64,000 bases of DNA from Hydrogenovibrio sp965140365 (GTDB lineage Bacteria; Pseudomonadota; Gammaproteobacteria; Thiomicrospirales; Thiomicrospiraceae), in the NCBI GenBank assembly GCA_965140365.1, contig OZ223196.1; one strand, given 5' to 3'. The number at the start of each line of letters is the position of its first letter. Within the stretch, counting starts at the first letter, position 1. The notes beneath the pieces were generated by a model, which was not told where the DNA came from, made no database searches, and was given only the letters and a program-made list of their open reading frames with translations. The position numbers and the translations under genes were made by a program. Below are positions 51,742 through 59,285 of this stretch, in pieces.

Positions 51742-52380
51742 ATGACGTTACGTTTACCCTTTCTTTTTATCTCTGCCACATTAATAGCGACCGGCGCGCA
51801 GGCGTTTGAAGACATTCCTCATCAAAAAAACGAGGCTTATGTCTGGGATTCTTACGGCAATGTCGTCCGTGACCGAGACGGTAATTGTGTGAGAACCATC
51901 CACTGGAAAGAAGACACGGTACCTTGCGGTGGTCAACCGAAAGCCACAGTAGAAGCGGCAGCGCCTGTTCCAAAAAAAGCCGAACCGGTCGCTAAAGCCG
52001 CCGAAGAGCCAGTTGTTGAAGAAGTTGCGGTGGTGGAAGTGGCTAAGCCGTCCGACTTTAGCGGTTTTTTCAAAACCGACAGCTTTGAACTGACTGACAA
52101 AGCCAAATCAAAACTGGATGATTACGCCGAGTATCTACAGGCGAACCCGGATTCGGGCTTGCAAATTCGCGGTTTTACCGACTCTAAAGGTTCCGCGGCT
52201 TATAACCAAAAACTATCGCAAAAACGCGCGGATGCCGTTAAAAATTATCTTGAAAGCAAAGATGTGGATGCGAAACGTATGGAAGCGATTGGTGAAGGTG
52301 AGAAATATCCGGTTGCGGATAATGCGACAGCCGATGGGCGTGCTAAAAACCGTCGCGTGGAGCTGACAGTTACAGAATAA
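51742..52380 (+). CDS. OmpA-family peptidoglycan-binding protein
   Basis: 212 residues. Signal peptide (FLFISATLIATGAQA), an N-terminal segment with VWDSYGNVVRDRDGNCVRTIHWKE (two cysteines, as in OmpA-like proteins with RDXXGXCXR motif), an Ala/Pro/Glu-rich linker (about 75-110), then an OmpA C-terminal domain with LQIRGFTDSKGSAAYNQKLSQKRADAV and GRAKNRRVELTV. It links the outer membrane or periplasm to peptidoglycan. No beta-barrel. Confidence 0.9.
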   Translation: MTLRLPFLFISATLIATGAQAFEDIPHQKNEAYVWDSYGNVVRDRDGNCVRTIHWKEDTVPCGGQPKATVEAAAPVPKKAEPVAKAAEEPVVEEVAVVEVAKPSDFSGFFKTDSFELTDKAKSKLDDYAEYLQANPDSGLQIRGFTDSKGSAAYNQKLSQKRADAVKNYLESKDVDAKRMEAIGEGEKYPVADNATADGRAKNRRVELTVTE

Positions 52381-52402
52381 TGATAAAGTGAACTTCCTTT
52401 TG

Positions 52403-52424
52403 AGCGGCGAAAGCCGCTTTTTTT
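52403..52424 (+). terminator. Terminator after the OmpA-like gene
   Basis: AGCGGC-GAAA-GCCGCT hairpin with a GNRA-type loop and seven T. Confidence 0.92.
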
Positions 52425-52434
52425 GCGCTCTTTT

Positions 52435-52451
52435 AATAGTAAAAAACTATT
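52435..52451. promoter_or_regulatory. Inverted repeat upstream of prx-grx
   Basis: AATAGT-N5-ACTATT in an AT-rich stretch about 140 bp before the peroxiredoxin start. Resembles half an OxyR-type ATAG/CTAT pattern, but the second half is not clear, so the regulator is unknown. Confidence 0.3.
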
Positions 52452-52588
52452 ATTTTAGTTAAAACAATTAATTTTACTTAATGGTAGAGTTTGCCTAGAA
52501 TAGATTCTGTATTCAAAAGGAATTCATTTTTTAAGCTGTTGTAGTGCGATAAGATAAGAACTGCAATCACTAAACCAAGGAGAAACAG

Positions 52589-53332
52589 ATGTCTCAAGCA
52601 ATGGAAAATCGTGAAGGAAAAACGGTCCCAAGCGTTGTCTGGCCAACGCGTCAGAACAACGAATGGGTAAACATTAACAGTGATGATATTTTCAAAGGTC
52701 GTACGGTTGTCGTTTTCTCGCTTCCGGGGGCTTTTACCCCAACCTGTTCTTCAAGCCACTTACCTCGCTACAACGAGCTTGCCCCGGTATTTTTTGAAAA
52801 CGGCGTGGACGAAATCGTTTGTCTGTCCGTAAACGATACCTTCGTTATGAACGAATGGGCGAAAGACCAGGAGTCTAATAACGTGACCTTGATTCCGGAC
52901 GGGAACGGCGAGTTCACGGAAGGCATGGGCATGTTGGTTGATAAAAACGACCTTGGTTTCGGTAAGCGTTCATGGCGTTATTCCATGTTGGTGAAAGACG
53001 GTGTCGTTGAGAAAATGTTCATCGAGCCGAATGTCCCGGGCGACCCGTTTGAAGTCTCCGATGCCGATACCATGCTGAATTACATCAACCCGAACGCGCA
53101 AGCGGCGAAAGTGGCGACCATTTTCACCAAGCCGGGTTGTCCTTTCTGTGCCAAAGCGAAAGCGGCAATGGAAGATGCCGGCATTGAATATGAAGAAATC
53201 GGTATTTCCAATCACGGTGTCACGTCACGTACGCTTCGTGCAGTGGCCAATGCGGATACGGTTCCGCAAATCTTCATCGAGGGCGAATACGTCGGTGGTT
53301 CCGACGACCTTGAAACCTATTTGGACAAATAA
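52589..53332 (+). CDS. Peroxiredoxin-glutaredoxin fusion (hybrid Prx5)
   Basis: 247 residues. Peroxiredoxin-5 domain (about 1-165) with peroxidatic Cys53 in PGAFTPTCSSSH, fused to glutaredoxin (about 170-247) with CPFC (Cys184, Cys187) and TVPQIFI. Reduces peroxides using glutathione, the Haemophilus PGdx type. Strong AAGGAG before the ATG. The glutathione reductase gene follows after a terminator, giving a complete NADPH-GSH-peroxide path. Confidence 0.96.
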   Translation: MSQAMENREGKTVPSVVWPTRQNNEWVNINSDDIFKGRTVVVFSLPGAFTPTCSSSHLPRYNELAPVFFENGVDEIVCLSVNDTFVMNEWAKDQESNNVTLIPDGNGEFTEGMGMLVDKNDLGFGKRSWRYSMLVKDGVVEKMFIEPNVPGDPFEVSDADTMLNYINPNAQAAKVATIFTKPGCPFCAKAKAAMEDAGIEYEEIGISNHGVTSRTLRAVANADTVPQIFIEGEYVGGSDDLETYLDK

Positions 53333-53353
53333 ACCAAACAGGTAGATGGATGC

Positions 53354-53381
53354 AAAAAACCACCAGGCCTGGTGGTTTTTT
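53354..53381. terminator. Terminator built on CCAGGCCTGG
   Basis: Perfect 28-bp palindrome: six A, ACCACC-type arms around the core at 53363-53372, and six T. It lies between prx-grx and gor. Confidence 0.92.
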
Positions 53382-53479
53382 GCCTTTTAAGGCCCGTAAA
53401 GCCTTATAACAGAATTATAAGAATGCCTATTTATGGATTCGAATAGATAGACATTTTTTCAGGAAGAGGAAAACGCAAG

Positions 53480-54850
53480 ATGCAATATGATTACGATTTG
53501 ATCGCCATCGGTGCCGGCAGCGGCGGCTTGTCCGTCGTGGAACGCGCCGTCGAGTACGGTAAGAAGTGTGCCGTGGTGGAAGCCAAAAAAATGGGCGGAA
53601 CCTGCGTGAACATCGGGTGCGTGCCTAAGAAAGTAATGTGGTTTGGTGCTCATATTGCAGAAGCGCTCCGTGATGCGCCGGACTTCGGGTTCCACGTGGA
53701 ACGCAAAGGGTTCGACTGGTCGGAATTGGTAAAGCGTCGTGAAAACTACATTTCCAATATCACCACCTGGTATGGCGGTTACATGAAGGATTTGGGGATC
53801 GATGTTCTGGAAGGCTGGGGCAGTTTTGTCGATGCGCACACTGTGTCGGTGGATGGAAAAATCGTTACCGCCGAAACCATTGTGATTGCGCCGGGCGGCA
53901 CGCCGCTGATTCCGAATGAGACCGAAAACGCCGACTTGGGCATCACTTCCGACGGCTTTTTCGCTTTGCAGGAGCAGCCGAAAAAAGTGGCGGTCATCGG
54001 CAGCGGTTACATCGCGGTGGAAATTGCCGGGGTTTTGCAGGCGTTGGGCACCGAAACCACCTTAATCAGTCGTAAGGATTTGGTCTTGCGCGGTTTCGAC
54101 GACATGGTGCGTGAAACTTTGACCGATGCGATGATCGAAAGCGGTATTCATAAGGAATATCACTTCAAGGTCAAGAAACTGATCAAAGCCGAAGACGAGA
54201 CCTTGATTATCGAATCGGAAGACGGTCAGCACCTAGAAGGCTTTGATGAAGTGATCTGGGCCGTCGGACGCCAGACCTTGACTGAGCCGTTGGCCTTGGA
54301 CAAGGTCGGTTTGGAAGTCAACGGACGTGGATTTATCGACGTTAACGACTATCACCAGACCGATGCGCCGAATATCTATGCCATCGGTGATGTCACCGGG
54401 CAGGCGCAGTTGACGCCGGTGGCCATCCGTGCCGGGCGTTATCTGGCAGAACGGTTGTACAACAACCAGCCGCAGTTGAAAATGGATTTGTCCAAAGTGC
54501 CGACGGTGGTGTTTTCGCATCCGCCGGTCGGGACCATTGGGTTGGCCGAACATGATGCGCGCCGTGAATACGGTCACGACAATGTTCAGGTCTATTCATC
54601 GGTGTTTACACCGATGCGTTATGCCTTTACCGGTCATCAGATCAAAACGGCTTTGAAGCTGGTTTGTGTTGGTGAAGAGCAAAAAGTGGTCGGCATTCAC
54701 ATCGTCGGTGACGGCGCGGATGAAATGCTGCAAGGATTCGCGGTGGCCGTGCAAATGGGCGCGACCAAAGCGGATTTGGATGCGACCATCGCCATTCACC
54801 CGAGCTCGTCGGAAGAATTGGTGACCATGCGTCCAATGATTTTGAAGTAG
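53480..54850 (+). CDS. gor: Glutathione-disulfide reductase
   Basis: 456 residues. FAD-binding AIGAGSGGLSVVERAVEYG, redox-active GGTCVNIGCVPKK (Cys42/Cys47), NAD(P) site VIGSGYIAVEIAGVL with SRKDLVLR, and the C-terminal catalytic HPSSSEELVTMR. The arginine after IS suggests NADPH preference. Purine-rich GGAAGAGGAAAA before the ATG. Pairs with the upstream Prx-Grx. Confidence 0.96.
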   Translation: MQYDYDLIAIGAGSGGLSVVERAVEYGKKCAVVEAKKMGGTCVNIGCVPKKVMWFGAHIAEALRDAPDFGFHVERKGFDWSELVKRRENYISNITTWYGGYMKDLGIDVLEGWGSFVDAHTVSVDGKIVTAETIVIAPGGTPLIPNETENADLGITSDGFFALQEQPKKVAVIGSGYIAVEIAGVLQALGTETTLISRKDLVLRGFDDMVRETLTDAMIESGIHKEYHFKVKKLIKAEDETLIIESEDGQHLEGFDEVIWAVGRQTLTEPLALDKVGLEVNGRGFIDVNDYHQTDAPNIYAIGDVTGQAQLTPVAIRAGRYLAERLYNNQPQLKMDLSKVPTVVFSHPPVGTIGLAEHDARREYGHDNVQVYSSVFTPMRYAFTGHQIKTALKLVCVGEEQKVVGIHIVGDGADEMLQGFAVAVQMGATKADLDATIAIHPSSSEELVTMRPMILK

Positions 54851-54874
54851 TTTTCTTTTTTAGTTAAGTTTTGG

Positions 54875-54899
54875 GCATGCCTCCGTGCATGCTTTTTTT
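54875..54899 (+). terminator. Terminator after gor
   Basis: GCATGC-N6-GCATGC hairpin followed by seven T. Confidence 0.88.
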
Positions 54900-55008
54900 A
54901 TGCCTGCCTTGGTGTCATAATCCCTTCCCTTTCTTGTTTTTAGGTGCTAAGTGTTGAAATCCGACTGTTAAATCAAATACTTGTACATCGGATTAATAAG
55001 CGGTATTA

Positions 55009-56000
55009 TTGGATTTTAATATTAATGATTCTCATTTCATGAGATCGACGGCGATTATAACTTCACCTGAGCCCAGTCAGCTTTGCTTGAACGACCAGGA
55101 CTTGCAAGGTTTGGACGTTTCGGAGTCTTTTGGACGACTGAGACTGGTCTCCGAATACTTATCTCCGCAGCTATATTGTTCAACATTTGAGTGCGATTTT
55201 TGTCGGCCCATCCGGCTCTATAGGGAAAGCGAATGGATGCTGGACTTTTTGTCGTTCGGGTATATTGAATCAGGTCGAAGCTTATATTGGATACAAGGCT
55301 GGCGTCACACGGAAGTTTTTACTGAGGGCCATTTTTGTGTTACTTATTCACCGACGACCAGCGGGTTTTCCGAGTATCGTGAACGGATGCCATCGCGTGG
55401 TCAGGGTATTCAAATTGGCTTAGAGATATTTCGAAATTTTATTTCCAAAGACCCGCGTCGGGAAATCCAGCGGCTATTTGCACCAATTTTGCCCGACACT
55501 CCCCAAGCCTTATTGTTAAGTGGGCGTATGACGCCGAAAATGAAAAGGTCGTTACATGATTCAACTCAAAAAGCAATGACGACATTTGAGTATCAGGCAC
55601 GAATATACGAATTATTGGATTTAACGTTGGATGCGCTTTTGCAGCAGTCTGCCGGCTTCAAAGAAACGGCTTTTCGTTTAACTCCAGAGGATATCGAACG
55701 TCTGGAAGCGGTCAAGCACATTTTAGCTCGTCACCTGCAAGCCCCGCCCACTTTAGTTGAATTGGCCAGACAAATCGGGTTGAACGATTTTAAATTGAAA
55801 AAAGGATTTAAATTCCTGAACCAAAAAACCGTATTTGAATATCTGTATGATTACGCATGCAAAAAGCGGCTCAGCTGCTGATAGAGCAAACGGGTCCAAT
55901 CATTGACGTTGCGTATCAGGTCGGCTATTCAAACCACGGCCATTTTTCGGTTGCCTTTAAAAAATATTTCGGCTGCTCTCCGTCTAAGTTTCGTTGGTAG
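55009..56000 (+). pseudogene. AraC-family regulator, frameshifted
   Basis: The first frame codes for an AraC/PchR-like protein through its first HTH (VELARQIGLNDFKLKKGFKFLN) and then ends at 55881. Shifting by one base at about 55854-55857 restores the rest: MQKAAQLLIEQ, the second HTH (IIDVAYQVGYSNHGHFSVAF) and the usual end YFGCSPSKFRW, stop at 55998-56000. One missing base (for example a Cys/Arg codon reading GC for CGC after TAC) explains it. Whole protein about 330 residues with a fixed start; the likely start is ATG 55039, as a Fur-like box covers the preceding bases. PchR-like members activate siderophore or iron genes. A sequencing error is possible. Confidence 0.85.
55021..55039 (+). 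promoter_or_regulatory. Fur-box-like site before the AraC gene
   Basis: ATTAATGATTCTCATTTCA matches the 19-bp Fur consensus at about 12 positions, with the core AATGAT and TCATT. It abuts ATG 55039. Confidence 0.5.
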
Positions 56001-56121
56001 CCAGAAGGAAAGCCTTCGGTTTTTTATAGGCTTTAGTAAGCCCTGGCTGAAACTCTTTTTATGAGTAGCGCGAAATAATAAAATGATTATGGTTTATTTT
56101 TATTGATTTGATGAGATTCTA

Positions 56122-57336
56122 ATGAAGAAAGAACTTAATCTAACGCCGCTATTTTTAATCAACGTCCTAAGTATTGCTGCAATGATGTCGTTTATCGTCA
56201 TTATCGGCCCTATTGTAAGATTACTGGGCATGCAAGAATGGCACGGCGGTTTGCTGGTGGCGATTGCCGGGCTTATCTGGTTAATGAGTGCACGTCGTTG
56301 GGGAAACACCAGCGATGGTTGTGGGCGAAAACCCATTTTAATATATGCCATCGCCGGATTTGCCGTCAGTTATTTGCTTTTAGCGGTGTTTATCGATTAT
56401 GCGGTAGCGTCTTCCGTCAGTGTGGTCATGGCTTTGATCTGTCTGGCTGTCTTGAGAGGTTTAATCGGCGGTTTTTATGCGGCCATTCCCACCGTCAGTA
56501 GCGCCTTGATTGCCGATCATTTCTCGGCTAAAGAACGTACATCCAAAATGGCGGTTTTGGGCGCTGGAAATGCATTCGGCATGATTTTGGGCCCCTTGGC
56601 CGCCAGCCTGGTTGTGACTATTTCATTGGCCGCCCCTATGTATTTGGCGGCTTTGTTGCCGTTAATCGCTTTATTTGTCGTTTGGAAAGGTTTACCCAAC
56701 GAAACGGTTGAAAAATCGGCACCGGTGCCAACGGTTAAATTATTGGACGCCCGTTTACGACTACCGATGGTCACAGCCATGATTGCCATCAGTACCGTCA
56801 TTACCGCTCAAATTTCAGTCGGTTTTTTTGCTATTGATCAGTTGAAGCTATCGGGCGCGGAAGCCGCTAGAATATCCGGTTATGCCATGACGGCTGTTGG
56901 CGTCGTATTGGTGTTTGTGCAGATTGTGATGGCAAAAATGCCGCACATCACCCCAAAAGTCTGGTTGGCGATTGGTTCATTTTTGGCCGCTACGGCAGTA
57001 TTTTTGATGCTGGAAGTTTCGCAACCAATTCATTTGATTCTGGTCTACGGTTACGCCGCAATCGGTCTTGGGTTAATATTTCCCGCCATGCAAGCCATGG
57101 CGGCCAATTCGGTCACCGCAAAAGAACAGGGGGTCGCTGCTGGCACTTTGGGCATGGCACAAGGGTTCGGCATGGTTGTTTCGCCCATAATTGCAACGCT
57201 TGCTTATGATGTATCGCCTTTCTTCCCCTATGTGCTTTGCGGCATTTTTCTTTTGTTATTGGCGGTTCTGGCTTTATTGCACAAACCCTCACATCAGGAA
57301 GAAGAAGCCGAAGAAGTTTTTCAGAAAGAGGCCTAA
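56122..57336 (+). CDS. MFS transporter, probably siderophore export or import
   Basis: 404 residues with twelve predicted membrane helices. Loop 2-3 motif RRWGNTSDGCGRKPILI is the MFS signature; the loop before it lacks the usual DxxGRR but keeps GRKP. Located between the Fur-associated AraC gene and the haem-uptake genes, so transport of a siderophore or related ligand is likely by context (inference). A C-terminal acidic tail EEEAEEVFQKEA. The start follows TTGATGAGATTCTA without a strong ribosome site. Confidence 0.85.
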   Translation: MKKELNLTPLFLINVLSIAAMMSFIVIIGPIVRLLGMQEWHGGLLVAIAGLIWLMSARRWGNTSDGCGRKPILIYAIAGFAVSYLLLAVFIDYAVASSVSVVMALICLAVLRGLIGGFYAAIPTVSSALIADHFSAKERTSKMAVLGAGNAFGMILGPLAASLVVTISLAAPMYLAALLPLIALFVVWKGLPNETVEKSAPVPTVKLLDARLRLPMVTAMIAISTVITAQISVGFFAIDQLKLSGAEAARISGYAMTAVGVVLVFVQIVMAKMPHITPKVWLAIGSFLAATAVFLMLEVSQPIHLILVYGYAAIGLGLIFPAMQAMAANSVTAKEQGVAAGTLGMAQGFGMVVSPIIATLAYDVSPFFPYVLCGIFLLLLAVLALLHKPSHQEEEAEEVFQKEA

Positions 57337-57357
57337 AACACCAGGCCTGGTATTTTT
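57335..57357 (+). terminator. Terminator built on CCAGGCCTGG
   Basis: ACCAGGCCTGGT core (10-bp palindrome at 57341-57350) flanked by an A-run and six T, with one mismatch in the outer stem. It starts at the MFS stop codon. Confidence 0.85.
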
Positions 57358-57575
57358 TCATTTTGATCCAAAAAGTCTTGACCATGACAGCCACACAACA
57401 TTCTTGGCAATCCAATTGCCCAACATTCAAGCAAACTCATCATCGCAATGATTTTGGTTAAGGTCGTCATGTTTGCTAAAGTCGTGGCCGGCTTGCTCCA
57501 TCCGATTATTGAAGTGCATTTATGCCATTGTTGCAAAGGCAAGTCTTAAAGGCTGAGCGCTTTAAAGAGCTGACT

Positions 57576-57908
57576 TTAAGAAGGGGGTGTTTTGTCCGGC
57601 GAAATGCGCTTCAGTGTTCCGAGGTTGGTCACGGCCGTATCCGGCCCGGTGAGAGTGTAATGCATGGTCATGCCTTTGGCCATGCCTTCCAGGTAGGTGA
57701 CGAGTACGGTCTGGTCGCGGACTTCGTAACGCACTTTTTCCACGATGCCGTTGGCTTCGGTTTCACTGTCCCGAAAGGTGATGACCATGTCGGCATGGCC
57801 CGTCAGTTGCCAGGTTCCGGCCAAAGGACCGGGATTTGAATGAGACGTGCAGGCAATAAGGCTGAAGACCAATAGGCTCACGATCAAACCGATGAAAGTC
57901 GTACGCAT
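57576..57908 (-). CDS. Small secreted lipoprotein
   Basis: About 110 residues from ATG 57908, chosen for the GGAGGC just upstream. Signal peptide ending in lipobox SLIAC, then a beta-rich domain (GTWQLTGHADMVITFRDSETEANGIVEKVRYEVRD) resembling small lipocalin-like or protease-inhibitor-like beta sandwiches; not assigned to a family. It is the second gene of a pair with the DsrE-like protein and lies inside the iron island. Confidence 0.7.
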   Translation of the reverse strand: MRTTFIGLIVSLLVFSLIACTSHSNPGPLAGTWQLTGHADMVITFRDSETEANGIVEKVRYEVRDQTVLVTYLEGMAKGMTMHYTLTGPDTAVTNLGTLKRISPDKTPPS

Positions 57909-57939
57909 GGGAATGCCTCCATAGACGGTTGCGGTCATA

Positions 57940-58461
57940 TTAATACACCGGCACCAACGAATAACCTTGCGCCTGCCAGCCCATTACCGATAGAAATCCA
58001 GAACGTACCGGCACAATGCCCGGCAGCAGAGTGTCGTTGTCCACATTGAAATAGGCCGTCGCAGTTGAGCAGGCTTCCATCTTCACGCCGATGTCTTTTA
58101 AACGGGCGATTTGGTCTGCAATGCCTTTTAGAGTGTCGCCGTATTCCATTTCAATGTTGTCGGCCGGTTTGGTGGTAATGAACTGCACCGCCGATGAAAT
58201 AAAGATAATCCGAAGGTGCGGTTTCACCTTCTCTTTTAGCAGATTATTGTAATTGGATTCAATCCCTTTTAAGTAAGATAGCATGACATTTGGGTTCGCC
58301 TTGCGCACATCGTAGAGGGTGTAAATCTCGGTAATACCCTTCAAAGCCGCCTGATTGTTGAGGTTGACGTCTCCGGCCTGGGCCGTCAGGGTGTGAAAAC
58401 TCAGCAAGCTGAGCGCGGAACCGATTAATAGTGTTTTAAGGGTTTGCGTGGGGGAGGCCAT
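57940..58461 (-). CDS. Secreted DsrE-family protein
   Basis: About 173 residues from ATG 58461, which has CAGGAGAA directly before it; a signal peptide follows (LLIGSALSLLSFHTLTAQA). DsrE-like alpha/beta domain with Cys in MEACSTATAYF at the place of the sulfur-carrying cysteine of DsrE/TusD relatives. Unlike the cytoplasmic family members it is exported. A Fur-box-like site lies just upstream of its ribosome site and the small lipoprotein gene follows within 31 bp, so this is probably an iron-controlled operon of unknown function. Confidence 0.78.
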   Translation of the reverse strand: MASPTQTLKTLLIGSALSLLSFHTLTAQAGDVNLNNQAALKGITEIYTLYDVRKANPNVMLSYLKGIESNYNNLLKEKVKPHLRIIFISSAVQFITTKPADNIEMEYGDTLKGIADQIARLKDIGVKMEACSTATAYFNVDNDTLLPGIVPVRSGFLSVMGWQAQGYSLVPVY

Positions 58462-58473
58462 GATTTTTCTCCT

Positions 58474-58492
58474 GTGAATCATAATCATTAAA
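58474..58492 (-). promoter_or_regulatory. Fur-box-like site before the DsrE-family gene
   Basis: On the minus strand, TTTAATGATTATGATTCAC matches the 19-bp Fur consensus at about 13 positions. It is directly upstream of the ribosome site. Confidence 0.55.
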
Positions 58493-58572
58493 ATCCATTG
58501 TATTTTAGCTTGGTGTATTTGGTCATAATGCGCAAAAAACATGAAATTTATAATGGGTTTTTAACGTTAATA

Positions 58573-58605
58573 ATTTATTATCATTTGATAATAAATATCA
58601 ATTAT
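58573..58605. promoter_or_regulatory. AT-rich Fur-box cluster upstream of the ECF sigma gene
   Basis: A perfect inverted repeat with 11-bp arms (ATTTATTATCA and TGATAATAAAT) and a 2-bp centre at 58573-58596, overlapping a further GATAAT-AAATAT-C-AATTAT arrangement to 58605. ATTATC and GATAAT hexamers are the unit of Fur operators. It lies between the DsrE-like gene and the ECF sigma gene and may control both. Confidence 0.55.
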
Positions 58606-58673
58606 GATAGATTCTATCACTCAATCCAATCTAATTTAAAAATCCAAAGTAGATTACTTTCGGTAACTGTGTA

Positions 58674-59180
58674 ATGACAAATGTTGATGATAAACTGAAA
58701 ACCTATCTGCAACACCGGTCCTCAGCCGTTGATTATGCGACCTCAATCACCGGCTGCCGAGAAGTGGCGGAAGATTTGGTGCAAGAAGCGTATTTTCGGT
58801 TTGTCTTAAAACCGGAGTCGCCAAGTCAGCCAGTCGCTTATTTATATCGAACGGTACGAAATCTCGCGTTGGATTTGACTCGGCGGGTCTCGATTGAAAC
58901 GCGTCATACGCAGGAAGATTCTATTCCTTGGGTGGTGCCGATGGCGATATCGCAGCCGGAAAGAACACTTCAAAATCAAGATGAACTACATCATATCCTC
59001 CAACTTTTGGACCGGCTCCCTGAAACGAGCCGTCGAGCTGTAGAGCTTTATCGTATTGAAGGGCTGACACTGGAACAGGTGGCCGAAGAACTTGACCTCT
59101 CTATCTCATCCATTCATCGTTTAGTGCGCGACGCCATGGTTAAAGTCACCCAGGAAATGCTTGAAAACGACGAGTCTTAA
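58674..59180 (+). CDS. ECF sigma factor, FecI/HasI type
   Basis: 168 residues. Sigma-2 region (EDLVQEAYFRFV) and sigma-4 region with HTH GLTLEQVAEELDLSISSIHRLVRDAM. Followed by a FecR-type anti-sigma and a TonB receptor with an STN domain, so the classical cell-surface signalling triad is complete. It presumably turns on the receptor gene and hemophore when haem is bound (inference from HasI and FecI). Confidence 0.92.
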   Translation: MTNVDDKLKTYLQHRSSAVDYATSITGCREVAEDLVQEAYFRFVLKPESPSQPVAYLYRTVRNLALDLTRRVSIETRHTQEDSIPWVVPMAISQPERTLQNQDELHHILQLLDRLPETSRRAVELYRIEGLTLEQVAEELDLSISSIHRLVRDAMVKVTQEMLENDES

Positions 59181-59285
59181 GTACGGATCCCCCCTTTTTC
59201 CTGCCGATATGAAAAAAAACCAAGGCTGAAACGTCTTAATATACAATACAGCCAAGCTTTCTACGGTTTTTAAGCGCAATACAGC

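Larger units (their letters stand above)
6971..57350. repeat. Dispersed 10-bp palindrome CCAGGCCTGG, 16 exact copies
   Basis: Exact copies begin at 6971, 8751, 12513, 12612, 17752, 21719, 24941, 27775, 31417, 41176, 41317, 43542, 50500, 50808, 53363 and 57341. 9/10 copies occur at about 2168, 12570, 23613, 25031, 39348, 59393 and 59435; more degenerate ones near 19473, 31944, 33569, 48578 and 62215. Copies at 8751, 27775, 53363 and 57341 form the core of terminators; the rest are in genes. Each copy also contains a CCAGG and a CCTGG pentamer side by side. Confidence 0.97.

Noticed and set aside
56070..56120. Fur box before the MFS gene
   Set aside because: AT-rich, but the best alignment to the Fur consensus gives only about 11 of 19 matches with weak core symmetry.
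57448..57549. Possible 33-residue protein ending in HLCHCCKGKS downstream of the MFS gene
   Set aside because: It has an ATG and a stop but no ribosome site, no length support and no recognisable family; a chance frame is as likely.
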